A stretch of DNA of 64,000 nt, taken from NCBI GenBank assembly GCA_009767595.1, contig VSDK01018978.1, positions 202,468-266,467 of the forward strand, given 5' to 3'. The translations under genes and the position numbers were made by a program. The stretch is from Symbiodinium kawagutii (taxonomy: Eukaryota; Sar; Dinophyceae; Suessiales; Symbiodiniaceae). The notes under the pieces are model-generated. The model did no database searches. It was not told where the DNA came from and saw nothing but the letters and a program-made list of their open reading frames with translations. Shown piece by piece: positions 20,494-35,400 of this stretch (its first letter is position 1; each line of letters starts with the position of its first letter).

Positions 20494-23400
20494 GCAGCCG
20501 GGCATGAGCCATTGCAGATGGTGAGGTTTTGATCCATTCGGTCATATTGACTCACCTTCCCAACTCGAGAGGGTTTTGATCCCAGTCCTATTGAAAGCAA
20601 CCTGTGGCACGGGAGATGTCTTTGTTGTCAAGTCCTGGATATGCACACAGGCTTTGTAACTGTTTAGTTTTTTATAAGCCCTGGCTATTTGCGTTTCAGA
20701 TGGGGTTTGGACTAACTGAGGAGCTGGTGAATCTGGTGAAACTAAAGGCGGAGAAGAACTGGCGCGATCGATTTTGCAATGGTTAGTAATGCTTAATTAA
20801 TTAGTTCTGTTTATACTAATTAAGAATGGCTAACTAGTACTTGGAGTGTATTTTTGTCATTTTCTGGGTTTTTTCAAGTTCTTGGCTCCTTTGCTTTCTC
20901 CAACTTCTCTGGCTTCAGCGGCTCTTATTGCTTCTTCTCCGGCTTTTCGTAGTTGGGTGGCTTGAACCCATTGTTTTGCGTTTCTTTTCTATCTTTGAGT
21001 CAGGCGTCTTGGGTTTCTGTTCTTACTATTTGGTTGGGCGACTTCTGGTTTGTGTTTTCTGTAAAGTCTTTTCTTCTGGCTTTGTTGTTTTGCTTTGGCC
21101 TTTTCTTAGCTCCTTTCTATGGTGGCTGTACTTTTGCTGCTTAGATTAGACTTGGCTTGGGTCAGTGATGTCTTTGTTTTTGGATTTATTTGAGTTTATC
21201 GGTTTCTTCATTTTCTTGGCTTTTGGCATGTGCTGATTGGCTTCTCTGCGGTTTTTGATGCGAAGACAAGACCAGAGCAACTGCGCCCATGGCAATAATC
21301 AGAAAGGTTGGGGGCACCCAAAAAAAGGAACTGCAGCAACAGTTAGAGCACAGCCAAGAACATGCAAATCAACAAAACGGAGGAGGAACATACATCAAGT
21401 TTCAACCTTGAACATGCTTGCTGCAACCCTGACGTTTGCCCGCAACAGGAAGGCTTTCCCTACTCCCAAATTCCTGCAAAGGGCCTGTTGTTTTCGAGCT
21501 TCTAAGTTGACAAACCATAAGTGTATGTACAGTTATACATACATCTGCAATTTTACACATGCTAGTTTCTCAAAATAGGGGTAGCCCTAAATCATCCCTT
21601 ATTAATCATTTATAGTAATAGACCAACCATTTTGGGGGTCCCCTATGGCTTGAGAAACCACCACATAGATATGCCTCACAAACATCCATTCAGCGCCTCT
21701 GCCAACATGTTGCTCCAACTCGTCGCTGAGGCTTGATGCGGCTGACGGCTACAAGCCCTTGTGTCAAGTGCCAGCGCTGGTGGGTGGAGTCAGGAGCTGG
21801 ATGCTGCCGGGGATGGGTATCCCAGGGGTTTCCATAGGTTCCCGTTCCGTACCCCACCAGGGCTTTCTGGGCAGTGCTTGTTCGGAAGGGGTTGATGGTG
21901 ACGATGCTGGTCGTGGTGGTGATGATGACGACGACGAAGACGTTACCACTCACTGTTACAATATTGGAACAAGAATTCTGGGGATGAGTTGTCCTAATCC
22001 GCAAAGAGCTGGGACTTTTCTGAAGGGCTCCCCGCGTTGCACGCCTTGCGCAGGAACTTCTATTTCTCCCCGCTTGGGAACCACTTGGTGACCTACGAAC
22101 GGTGGGAGAAGGAGCTCTGGAAAAGAGATCTCACAAAGGCATGGAAGCACATGTTTTTGCTTTTGCAATACTGTTGCCAGTTCATTTTCCAATATGGCTA
22201 TGGGTCAATATTAATCAACCAATAATGGGGGATAATGACCACCAATAGTAAGGGAAACAATGGCCAATGATAGGGGAACCAGGGGTACGGGGTTTTGACC
22301 CACAGCCATATGGATATGCACATAATCACAACATTCCAAATGAATCCAAATGATTTTCAGATATTTTGATGAGCAACAAGTGGCGATGCAACCGCAGCCA
22401 CTTTATGGGCACACAATCTGTGCAATCAGATACCATCAGCGACTACCACGATGAGCGTGGGGCAAATAGTTGAGCCGACAAGGGATGAATGCTGGGAAAC
22501 TGCTTGATAAAGGCTGTTCATGATGGATACTGGTTGGCAGCGGTTGCTGGTTCATTATGCTTAATACTGGCTGATTATGGTTAATGATAGATTATGAATG
22601 ATGGGAAATACTGATTCTGGTTGATTATGGTTGATTATGTTTAATACTGGCTAATTATGGTTAATGATGGGAAATACTGGTGAAAGATGGTTCCGAATGA
22701 TGGGAAACACGGGTTGTTGAAATCCTGAGCGGAGATTCTACCACCCGGTGCACATGGATCAGCCAAGGGATCGGCACCAGTGCTGCCATGACTGGCCGTT
22801 TCTGATGGTAAATCTGAGAGTTCCCCACGGGTAACTGACCTCAGGAGGGTGGCAACAATGTGGGACTTTGGGATGCTAAAACTGGTCAAATGCGCTTTTC
22901 CTTTACCATGAAGAACATGACAGTCGCTTGGCGAAGACGGTTTCTGGGAACTTGTGCTCCTCCAAAGTACCCAGGTTCCGTTGTGGAACCTGCAAGATTG
23001 AGATCACTCAAACTGAAATGGCACTGGTGCGATGAAGATTCAGCTTCTGCTGAAAAAAAATTGGGGTCGGAGGCTGAACTTCCGTCAACGGGTCAGCTTC
23101 ATTTGGGGTCCGAAACAGATCAACTTCAAGGTGCCTCCTGCGCGCAGGGCGCGCACGTAGGGCGTGTCGCGGCAACACCTTGGGTAGCCATCCCAAAATG
23201 ACCACTTCCTGTGGGATGAACATCAGATTCGGAGGAGAAGGGCTGTGGATGACAGGCCAACATGCTTGAGTTGTGATTGTTGATTGACAATGAACATGTA
23301 GTTGGCAATGATTGAGCAATGATGAGAAGATTAATTAGAGTCAGAAACTCTGAATTACCATTGTGTGGCAAGTACAGCACTTCATATAAGTTTATATAAT

Positions 23401-26400
23401 CGTTTTTTATCGATAACCACTGGGTTAGTTGATGCTCATTGTGATTGAGAGCCACAAAACATGAAGATAAGATGAATCACAATCGCTAGTTGATCATGGT
23501 GGCGATCATCGGTTTTGATCATTTGAATGTGCTCTTGATTAACCACTAGCTGATCCGTCAGTTGATCCATCAACTGATCCGTTATCATTGCTAATGATCA
23601 TCCATTTAATGCTTAATTAGTGGATCATGATGGAAACATGAGGTTGATCCATCACTGGGGACGTAATCAAACGTCGTGGTTTGTCATGCCACCCGCTGTC
23701 TCCGTTCCTGGCGCGGTTTTCGCGCCGGAGAGTGGTCAAACCATGTTGTTGGTATTTGTTGATTATTACGAAAACCGTTTCTGCGGGCAAGTCCCGCCGC
23801 ATGAATGCTTGTTTTCAACAAGCTGAATTTTTGAAAAGTTGGATTCTTCAAAAACAGATTTTGCTAAAGAGCTAAATTTTGAGGGCAATCCTAGGTCGAA
23901 TCAAGCTTTTTTGCATTGGTCGACTCATTGAACACTGATTTCTTCACCTGCTTTCAAATTAAATGTACTAGGTCTCTGCATTGTACGGGCGCACCAAATT
24001 GCACCAGTAGGGATGGAGGGACGGAGGTTTTAGGCACTTTGCAGCTCAAAAGAATAGATCTGTACATCAAGTAATTTCTTCTGAGGTGAGGGGTGTTACA
24101 TGTTTGTTTCTTCTCATTTTCCAAATTTTCATACGTACTCTTCTCCTCCAGCTCCGTACCTTGGACATTGCCGGCTGTCAACTATATGCTGCGAGCTTCA
24201 GGTCCCAGTTTTGCACAGGTCTCAGTGGCCATTGCCGTGCCCGAACAGCACCTACCGTGAGCCCCAGGTCTCAGTCAGTGGGCAGTGCCAGATCGTGGCA
24301 GCATTGAGAGCTGGACAGAGTATCAAACAGAATGCCCAGAGGCATGACGCGTAGAACGGCAGCGAGAATGCCACAAGAGATGATATGTCAGATGCCATGA
24401 CAGAAGACAAGTCAGATAGAACGCAGGCAAAAAGGTCAGAAATAAGGCTGAATGGAATGTCAAAAGGTATGCCGGATAGAACCTCAGTAAGATTTCAGAA
24501 GGTTTGCCAGATAGAACGTCAGAAGGATTTCAGAAGATATGCCAGATAGGATGCAAAAAAAATGACAAAATATTTCAGGGAAACTTACAGGGTATGCCAG
24601 ATAGAATGCCAGCAGGTTTGCAACATATAGTGCATTAACACTAACAGATCAAGCTGCGTGACGTAAGGATTGTGAGACACAAACGGGCACTATAGTAGTG
24701 CCACCAAAAATGCCAGAAGATATGCCAGACCGAATGCCAAAAAAAACGTCAGAAGATATGCCAGATGGAATGTCAGTAAGAACGTTGGAACAATTCAGAA
24801 AATTTGACGATTAGAATGTCAGAAGATATGCCAAATACAATGCGAGATTGATTTGCAAAGGAGATGCGAACAAGCATTGCCGACAGGTACGCCGGATAGA
24901 ATTCCGGTATGTGGTATGTTTGCTAAATAGAATGCCAGAAAAATGGCAGAACGTATGTGTGATAGAATGCCAGGATGCGTGCCAGAAAAAAACTGACAGA
25001 TGGAACACCCCTGTCTTTCAAGTGTGTGTGGATGTGTGCCAGAAAGAATGTCCTGGCTTCCTCGCTTGGAAGCGAGGGGCCTTTGCAAAGCAAAGCGGCC
25101 CCCTTCTGCGCAGTATGGCTTTTCGCAAAGAAATTTCAAACAATTTTTGGTTTCATGTCACAAGCAAGCCAAAAAAACAGAATATACATAAGCCAAAAAG
25201 AACGTCAGATTAAAATGGTCGAACTTGTTGAAGCGGGGTTCTGAGCATTGGTTGGCTCCAACTGCAGGGAAATGCTTGGCTCCGGCAGGGTGCCGGAGGT
25301 GGTGCTGCTCCGGCGGGGTGCCGGAGGTGGTGCTGGTGCCGGCGTTGTGCTGGAGGTGATGCTGGCTCCGGCGGGGTGCCGGAGGTGGTGCTTGGCTCTG
25401 GCGGAGCGCCTGTTGGTTGGCTCCAGCAAGTTTGCCCGAGGGTTGAATAGCTCCGATTTTCAGAGGGTTCATGTGTGTTTATTTTCAATGTTTATAAATC
25501 GGTTTTGTAAATATCAAGTATGTATACACATATTGATACAATTTGTATTTGGAAAGGAATTGGGCAACACACTTGGAAATGCAAAACAAAAGTTATCAAT
25601 GAACTAATTTACGCGCAGCAAATTTACATACACGCATGTCAAAGTGCATAATCTTACACAAGTAGAACACATTTTGAAAGTACTATACATGTATGTATAC
25701 ATACGTGTGTTGTAAACAAAAATCAAATGCAGACGCAAGACATACATGAACGACGACCTTGTTTTACTTCGTGTGACCCCCGCTATTCCATACTAATCGG
25801 ACATTCTGTTTGGCTTAGATTCTGAGATATTCGGACATGTTCTTTCTGGGTGTTCTGTACAGGTGTTCCATTTGGCAGACCTTCGTCCATTCTTTCTGGC
25901 ATACATGCTGGCGTTCTATCTCACATATCTTCTGACATTTATGCTGGCAGTCTATTTGAGACACATATTGGAGTTTTTATTTGACATACCTGCTGGCGCT
26001 TTGTTTGGCATATCGTCTAACATTCCCGTTGCTATTCTACTTGGCGTATCGTTTGACGTTCTATCTGGGACATCTTTTGGCATTCTATCTGGCATATCTG
26101 TTAATTGTTTTTTGACATTCTACATGGCATATATTTTTCTTCCCGGCGCATTTTCTGATAGTCTTACGGCGCATTACCCGCTGTATTTTCCGACCGTCTT
26201 ATTGGCGTTCCATTTGGCATATCTCTTGAATTTTTTCTGGCATTCTATCTGGCATATCTTCTGGACTCTACTTTGTAAATCTTCTGACATTCTGATTGGT
26301 ATTCTATCTGGCAGATCTTCGGGCGTTTTACTTGACATATCGTTTGGCATTCTATTTAGCAAATCTTCTGAAATTTCTCGGGGCGCTCTATCTGATGTAT

Positions 26401-29400
26401 TCTTTCCGGCATTTTCTATGTCATATCTTCTGGCGTTCGGTCTGGCATATCTTCTGCCTACTTTTGTTCGCATTCTAGTTAGGGCGCGGTTTCCCACAAG
26501 AAATCTGGAGCTCGTGGCAAACAGTTCTGGTCAAGCAGTGTGCATTAAACCGGGAGCTCATGGTAGATGCGATTCGGGCGTGGCAGTGCCCACGGGGGTC
26601 TGAAGCTCGCAGTGTACAGTTGACAGCTGGCAAGGTCCACTGTGATCTTGAGTTGTGACTTCGCGATGGAGCTGGTAGATGAAGAGGAAGTAAGAAGATG
26701 AGTAGCATGAGAAAAAAACGGCTCTGATAAAATCTACAGACCCTCATCTGGTAAGTGGGGAACAACCATATTTACAAACGTGAGTTCAATACTTATATTT
26801 GTTTGTGGCTGGCCAAAAACAAACACAGTTAGCACATGTGTGATGCTTGTGGAAGGCCCTGTCACTATGTGTTCAATGGAGGTACTGTAGACACACGGCT
26901 TGAAACATGCAACCATTCAATCGTTGGAGCGCAGCTTGTGTTTGCAGCCCCCGGCATAGTTAATTAGGCATTTCTTCAAAAAATCTGCAGATTGCTATTA
27001 TTGGCGAATGTTTCCTGAGCTTTGCCCTGTACAGGGCTGGGGCTCCTGTGGCCTGCATAGTTGCCACAGCGAACAAAACAAAAACTCGCTTTGCTGGATG
27101 TGCTGGATCATTTTTTCCTTTGTACAACTAATGGAACGGTGCTTTTTCAGTGCAAGTCATGGCGTTTATTTTGGGTTGGGCCATCGGGGATATTTTCCAG
27201 CGGTGTGGGCCGACAAGGGCTCCCCCCAACCGAGTCTATTTGGTATGCAAACATTTTCTAATTGTAACGCAATCTAAAGGCACGCTCCGGCGCAAACCCC
27301 GGCTAAAAGCGGAACTCGCGGGGTAGCAAACGGCATGATAGATTCGCGCGGTTAACCACGTCCCCAATCCATCACCAAGATTCAATTAGTTCATCCTCCA
27401 CTAAGGATGTTTATTTATTTGACTAATGATCTTCTAGTTGATCATCGTTTCATAATCATCACTAACGACCACAACTACAACAACTACAACAACTACTACA
27501 ACAACTAGTACTAAACACATATACTAGCAAATACCGCTATACTACTACATACTACGACTATAGACTAGTACTATACGCTACTACTTCAGACTACTACTAG
27601 AGTACTGCTATCGATTACTACATTGTTGCTACTACTACTATCTACTACTATTGATCACTATATCTTGCTATAGATATTGACTCACAAATAACTTTAGTAA
27701 CTATCGATATTCTGCTATACAAAGTACTACTGATAGTAAAAATACAATTTTTGCTATTGGTAGAACTATAGGAATACCATTTGCAACTATAAGAAACAAC
27801 TACTGTTCTCAAATTGCTAAGCCAAACTGTTGATATTTATTTCCAACAACTATCATTAACTATTGTTTTCTCTATAGTTTGTTGGTGATCATCCATCATT
27901 GCGTTAATATTGACCCAGCTCGCCATATATCGCTGGTATATCCCCTATAATTGTTAGTTATCATCCCCTATTCTTAACCATAAACCAGCTACATCCTTGG
28001 TTGGTGAACTGCTTGACCTGGTCGCTCGCCACAGCGGAACGAGGCCATGACTTGGCCTCCTCTGAAGTGGACGGCCCTGGAGACGCACTGCTGCCGAATG
28101 GTACAGGCGCCCTGGCGTGGCGCGGCGCGGCCGGTGCCGGTGCTGGGGAGCACCTGGGGGGATGACGTGTCGACCCCGTGGGATGGTGGATTTGATAGGG
28201 GCTGATGAGGGGAGTCTTGGGGGGAATTGTTGGGTGAATTGTTGGTTGAATTGTTGGGGGATGAGTCGTGATTCGTCTGGATTCGATTAGGGGATTATGC
28301 TGCAATTCTGCTTGGTATGTAAAGTGATTGTTAGGGATTTGCAGGTGATTTTTAGGCGATATGCAGATTGAATGAAGTAACAACTCTTGTAGATCAGGGC
28401 TCGTGTTCGGGAGTTTTATTCGTATCCTGTATCAGTGTCAGCTGAGTTCATGGAAGTGTATGATGCAGCATCAATGGTGAGGGTCATCTTGATACAAGTG
28501 TAGTTGGAAGCCAAGCCCCAAGGCGTTTTCCCCGTAGCTCAGATGTACATGGAAGTGGTGCCAATACTTGAACTGTTCATCAAGTCGTAGTTTTTCGGTG
28601 GCCAGTTCTTGGTTCGGATCGGTGAATGCAACCTAGACAGATCAGCTGTGAGGGATCAGGTTTCTTCGCTGTGGGTATGCTTCCAGGTGATTGGGTAGTG
28701 ATATCCATGCCTGGAATGCTTTATCAAGTAGATTTTTTTTTTTGGGGATGGTGGATAAAGCAGTCTTGCTGGTTGCCAAGGAAAGCCATCATGCATATCT
28801 ATATCATGTTTTTTCCTAAAACCATCAATATCATATTGGATGCTTTACGCTTGATATTGTGGCATACATGATTCTGCCACGGCTGCCGGTCAATTGGTTG
28901 TCATCATACACTTATGGTTGATAATCTAAACCATCTACTTTGTTTTGGTTTATCCCCCAAGGAGTAACAGTCAAACTGCAATTTGCTTTTGGTGCCCTTT
29001 GTTTTTGGGTGCTCAAGTCAATGATAATCATCTGCGAATAGACTCTTTCATTGGCAATTGTGGTCTTCTAAAAGCAGTGATTTTTGGTGTGGGATCAGAT
29101 GGGAGGAGTTCCCCTCCTGCAAACAGCATCTGATCCGGGACCAAAGGATTTTCAATTGAAACTGATCGGAACTTCCACCCCCTTTCGGCCAGGAGCTCTT
29201 GTCAATTGCTGTTGCGGTGAGTTGTTCCCCTGTCAGCATGAATCAACCTATCATCACAATTGCTCACACCCCTACCAGTTTGGTTTATTTTGTTCCCCTC
29301 ATATTGGATCCATATGAATAAACCCCACAAAAAAATGGTGATTATGACCGAGCTAATGTTGATTAGCTATTCAGTTCTTAATATACCCCAGCCAAGTGAG

Positions 29401-32400
29401 CAACCAATGGTGACTTATGAACACGATCTACCAGGATGGCGTTCAGATCATGCCTGGCACCTGCGACCGGGAAAATGCGCAGGCTGGATGCTGGGAATGG
29501 GTAGGGACAATGATGGGTTTGGTAGGGTGGGTAGGGTGGGTTGGGTTGGGTGATTGGTTGGTGTCGTGGGTGGGTGGAAGATGTCACCAACCCCCAGTTG
29601 TAACAGTTTTCGCTCCCCTAGTTGGGTGTTTCTCAAAATAGGGGTACCCCCAAATCATCCATTATTAGTCATTTATAGTAATAAACCAACCATTTTTTGG
29701 GTCCCCTATTGTGAGACACCACCAGTTGGTAGTCCATTTGAAGAAAGACGCCGAACTTCTTTGGAGCGTCAGCAAGGGGGACTTGTGCACCAAGCGGCCG
29801 TGGTTCAGCATGACTTGTCACTGGGTCCCATATCTAGCTGCAAGATGGACCTTCTCCCACACAGTTTTCTGAGATAAATGAACATTTACACATAGACAAT
29901 TTAGCCATGTATACTTGAAAATCACATATTCAAGAATGTTCAAGTATGTCTACAGTATGAATTTGTAAAGTGTATATCTCTTCATTGAGCTGCCCTTTGA
30001 ATATCTATTTGGGTGTGGGTCAAAACCCTGTGCCCCTGGTTCCCCATCATTAACCATTGTTTTCCCTATAAAATGGTTGGTTATTGCTGGTTAATATTGA
30101 CCCACAGCCATTTAGGCATGAACACCTCTATACATAGACTGCATGGGACATGGTGGGACGATCGGCGCTGCAGATCACCAGAATCGAAGCTCCCGGGATC
30201 ATGGCCTTTGAGGCGCAGATCAGCAGCCGCAGGGTTTGTCAGCTCAAGCTGCAAGAGCCAATACTTGAGATCTTTGGGTATATAATATATTCATTAGAAG
30301 ATGTACATATAAGTATACAACTGTTGCATTATATATATATACTTCATTTCTAAATCTTGTATCTATACCTACTATTTGTGAAGTCAAATATTCTGTCACA
30401 TACAAAGAAGATAGAAAAAGAAAAAACACAAAACATATTGCTTTTACATTTCTCTTTATAAGATACTTTCACCGTAGCCATTTTGGCTCAAGAAAGGACT
30501 TGGCAACTTCGTGTCGCATCCCAACATAAGTTGTTGGTACATTACCAAAATAAGCACCTACGCTCCAATCAGATGTGCAGTTAAGAAGGAAGATCCCCGT
30601 CAAAGAACGGAACACGCTCTCACTCGCCAAGCAGTTCTTGCGACCATCATCAAAATGATCACCAAAATGGTTCACGACGACCTCGAGCACCATCCCGATT
30701 TCCTCGAAATGGACCACGCTCGCGCGGCAGAAAAATTGCGCCTCGAGGTGCGATGTCAAAAATAATTTTCGAAAATGCCAGACAACGGGGATGTATTATT
30801 TTTCCTCCACAACTGCATGCCACGTCTTTCGATCTCCTTCGTTTTTTGATCTCCCTTCGCGACTCCTACTTCTGGTTTATTTTGTCGCAAACGTCGGGCG
30901 CAAAGAATTGCTGCCATGATGATCGCAGAGCTGAAAGCAAAATCGAAGTGGGTGGCTGGCATGGATGCATGTGCACGCGTCCCTGCCGATGATTTCAAGG
31001 AGGGGTTCGATCTCGCAAAAAGGGCTCCGGAGTTGAAACGTTGCTACTTCGACAGCGGCGCGGGGCCACAAGAGCAAACGCCGGCGCAACAAGGAGGAGA
31101 AAAGGCGGCAAGCTGGAGAAGAGGATGCAGCTCCGCCGACAGAACCGCCAACTACAACAACAACAGCAACAAGAACAACAGCAACAGCAAGAACAGCGGC
31201 AGGAGGAANNNNNNNNNNNNNNNNNNNNNNCACAACCCCCACGCCGGCGGATTGCGTTCCCCTGCTTTCAGCCGAAGGCGAAACCGCCGTCCCGTCCGGC
31301 CCTTCCCCCTCTCGGCCAGCCCCGGACCCGCAGCCAAAAGGAAGAACAGGCAAAGAATCCGCAAGGGCACAAAAAGGCCCGCCTCCCGTTCCCGGAAGTG
31401 CAGAGGCGCGGACGGGCAGCCGACTTGGTCCACCATGACAACGGTTCATCGCCATCTGAGGGTTCCACCCCCATGATAAAAAAATTCCATCAACGTGGTG
31501 ACGTTCCACCAGCATGATCGTGTTCACCACCATAACAATGTGGCTTCCCTTGGAGGCTTTTGCTCAGGCACCTGAGTCACCAACCCATTCCATTCGTCAA
31601 TGGTTCATCACCCGCCTGGACATTTGTATCAGAGATGATTCTGTCGTTGTTTCATAGCGCTTGCGTTTCATTGTTCAGCAAGATACTGTGGCAAACCAAA
31701 ATTTTTGCTGCGATTTTGGGCTTCAATGTTGATTGCCAATGCATGGAGAGAGCAGCTCCGAGTTCTGCGAAAAATGAGATTTGGAACCTTCAAGCCACGT
31801 GTGCGTGCTTGCCCGGTCAAATCGTGGCACTTGGAAAGAAAAACCACGTGCCCTTTGATGTGCAAGTTGATTTGCTCATTGATCTTGGTATCTTTGTGCT
31901 GTGTGTTGTTCTTGGATTCTGTGTTTCTTGTGGCCCGCCTAGTTTGTTGCCAGCCGTTCCGTCAAAGATCGAACAGTTTTTCGATATGAACATTTCTAGG
32001 AAGCGGCCTGGCGACGCTTTCAGTATGAAGTATCAAATCAATGCAATGCCAGCAGTGGAGTAACTGGCAGTTCCGTGGCAATTTCATCGAACAAATTCAT
32101 GGGCCTCGCGTTGGTGCATGATTAGTTGAAAGGATCGCAGATTGCGTGAATTATGTGCTCACGGAGGATTAAGCGCTGTCACGCTTTCTGCAAGTTGCTC
32201 TGGGACTATGAGGTTTCCAACGTCGAAAGACATTTTCATACAAACGGTGTTCCATGGTTGAAATGTGGCTTTCCCTCACTGTCCCTTATACTACCAGTCA
32301 TGACAGGCAGTTTCCAATGTATGTGCATGTTCAAAACTCAAGGAAGCCATGCGTGGTGTGCTCGGAGATTTTCAACGACATCGTTTCGCAGTTTGCCGCG

Positions 32401-35400
32401 GTCCAAGACATCAGCAACATATTTGATTTTTGGCACACGGGCTTTGATACCGATTGCCGTTTGAATAACAATGCGCTGAAAAGCGATGACCCTAAAGAAC
32501 CCGGAGCACCCAGAACACCCAGACGTTGAATCGTTACTTTTGCGTAACCGGAAAAAATTGAAACAATACAAAGAACTCGCAATTCCAACAAAATTCGAAC
32601 ACAAGTCCAATACAATTTCAACAAAACCCAACGAAATTTCAACAAAATTCCAACGTACTGTAGTTCCAACAGAATTCCAACGCATTTCCAATACAATTCC
32701 AACGCGGTTCCAATACAATTCCACAACCATTGCAACAAAATTCCCCAATTCCATCAATGGAAAAATATGGAAAAGTGATGTATTTCTAACGGATTTATGT
32801 TGGAAGCATGTTTATTGACATGCGCCAAAAAGCATTTGATCAAAAGACTACGGTAAAGCGTTTTAAGATGGTTTGTAACCGCTTACAATTATTGCAGCAA
32901 CCGGCGAGGAGGAAGTCGCCATGAGGAGGGTGGGGTGCCGCCCCCTCTTCTTAGCGCTCCTCGAGACGTGGGCTGCCGACGGGCGCCTGTTTGGCGCCAT
33001 GGAGCTGGGCGGCTCTCCGGTGAGGGAACTGCAAGTGTTGATGTGGGCCACCTCGACATCAAACCTTCGAACCTCGTCTTCGGACGAGGGGAGAAAGTCG
33101 GGGTGGTCCGCACCATCGACTTTGGTGCAGCGTGCAAGCTCGGCATTTCGGCTTGGTTTTTATATTTTGTCTTTTGTGTTATTGCTGCGATTTATATAGT
33201 TTAAAAAGGACAGGGGGAGGATGGAAGGAATTAAAGTTAGGGTCTATTAAAAAACCCTAACGTAAAAACAAAAGTTAGGGTCTATTTCAGCATCCGTCTG
33301 AAGCTTCTCCATCATGCTATCCTCGGGTGTGATTTATACTTAATGGTCAAAATTTTTTGTTTTTTTGCCTGGGGGCTGCTACCTTTTGTTTTCCCTGCTT
33401 TTCATTACTTTCCCATTGTCTACTGCGACCCTTTTGCAGGAAAAAGAAAACTGTAGTAGAAATACAATTATGAAATGTCCATCGCGACCCGTTCGTGCGA
33501 AACGAAGGTCAAACATCAAAAACTGGTGTAAAACTGCAATGTTGAAAAGTCCATTGCAATCCTTTCGCGCGAAATGAAGGTCAAGTCTCAACAAGTGCGG
33601 TAAAATTGTGGTTCAAAATGTTCATTGCAAACCTTTCGCGCAAAACAAGAGTCAAGTGGCGCAAACTGATTTTCAATAGGGCTTATGGTTTTAAGGTTTA
33701 TGTTTTTAGGGTTTTATGGTTTTAGGGTTGATGGCTTGAGGGTTGATGGTGTTGGGGCTTAGGAGTTTATGATTCAAATGTCAGGATGAGGGTTGATGGG
33801 CCTGTAAGGCTTATGGTTTTAGAATTGTTGGTGTTGGAATCTGAGGTTAAAGGTGTCCGGTCTGAAGGTTTGATGTTTTGCGATTTTTCAGCAAAACCAA
33901 AACTATCTGTTCAGCGTTGGGATTTAGATTTGATAGGTTTTAGGTTTTTAAGGATTTTTTGGCAATACTAAAATCAATTTAAAAGACTGAGATTAATTGA
34001 GCAACATTGAGCAACATTGAGCAACATTGAGCAACATTGAGCAACATTGAGCAACATTGAGCAACATTGAGCAACATTGAGCACCATTGAGCACCTCTGA
34101 GCATCTCTGAGCATCTCTGAGCACAATTGAGCAAAATTGAGCAAAATTGAGCTGAGGAGTTTTAAATCATTTTAATGAATAGTGAGCACAATTGAGCACA
34201 ATTGAGCACAATTGAGCACAATTGAGCACAATTGAGCACAATTGAGCACCATTGAGCACCATTCACAGGATTGCGCTTGCTGGGTGATTCCAGTTTCTGT
34301 TTATTTTCTTTTTACTTTTCAGTCATGTTGCTCAGTGTTGCTCAAAGTTGCTCAAAGTTGCTCAGCCAAGCCATTTTAAGGCTTGGCTGAGAGTTCCTAA
34401 AGTTGCCCCACCAAAGCCATTTTAAGGCTTGGCTGAGACAAATTGAGATTAGAGCCTTAATTTAAAAAAACCTATCAAATCTAAAACCCAACAGGGAAAG
34501 TTCGAAAATTCGCTTGCTGATTAGGGTTTATAGTATTATAATTCATGTTTTTTGGGGAGTGGAGGGTTAATTTTGTATTTTGGTTTCAAGTTTTCAGGTG
34601 TGTCCAGCTCCATCACCGAGTTCTTTGTTAGCATCAACTTGATCAACCTCTTGTGTCGTCATCTACCATATCATGCAGTTGCTGTTCTTCAAGAAGCTGA
34701 ACACTATGTGTCATTTGTGATCCAAGTCAATGATCTCAACAGTCAATTGACAATTTACACCGTCAAACGGGCCATCACTGACTTTGCGTATCAATATTTT
34801 GGCTTCACACATTGGGCCAAACATATGCGACTTTCAGCAACAGTGAGAGATCACACGGTTTTTCTGCATTACCAGGATCCATTGTTGGACACACTTCGGC
34901 AATTGGAGACCCGACTCAGTTTCATACCACTCCAGGCGTACCGGCTCCCTTTGGCAAGAGATGAACAGCACCGATACCAAAGGGATTCAGGTATGTGCGT
35001 AACCTTTTTGCGGAGGTCAAAACAAGCTGTGACCATAGTCATGTTCATGTCAACGGAATCAAAGGAATCAAGAGACATAGGGTCACAAGCGCATTGAACC
35101 ACTACGATAGGGATCTCGAATTTTGCTTATTTCTTTTGCTTCTTCCATTGCGTGAGGGTCCTTGTTTGTCTAGACTATCGCTTGTTTTACATGCGTTGTC
35201 CATGTTCCTTTGAGAGCCATATACTTCTTGAGCCTCAGTTGATCATTCGTTAGCTGTTGGTTATCATGGATGCCACCCGCAATGTTCGCCCTCGACTTCC
35301 TGGTACCGATGGGCAAGGAACCAGCTCCATCACCGAGTTCTTTGTTAGCGTCAACTTGATCAACCTCTTGTGTCGTCATCTACCATATCATGCAGTTGCT

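Noticed and set aside
25863-26603. 246-residue open frame rich in Phe/Leu/Tyr, resembling a membrane protein
   Set aside because: It coincides with a degenerate 20-30-bp minisatellite; the hydrophobic pattern is produced by the repeat, and the same repeat occurs reversed at 24.3-25.0 kb.
33660-33965. Interstitial telomere
   Set aside because: TTTAGGG-like units are irregular and mixed with other G/T-rich words; no perfect tandem run.
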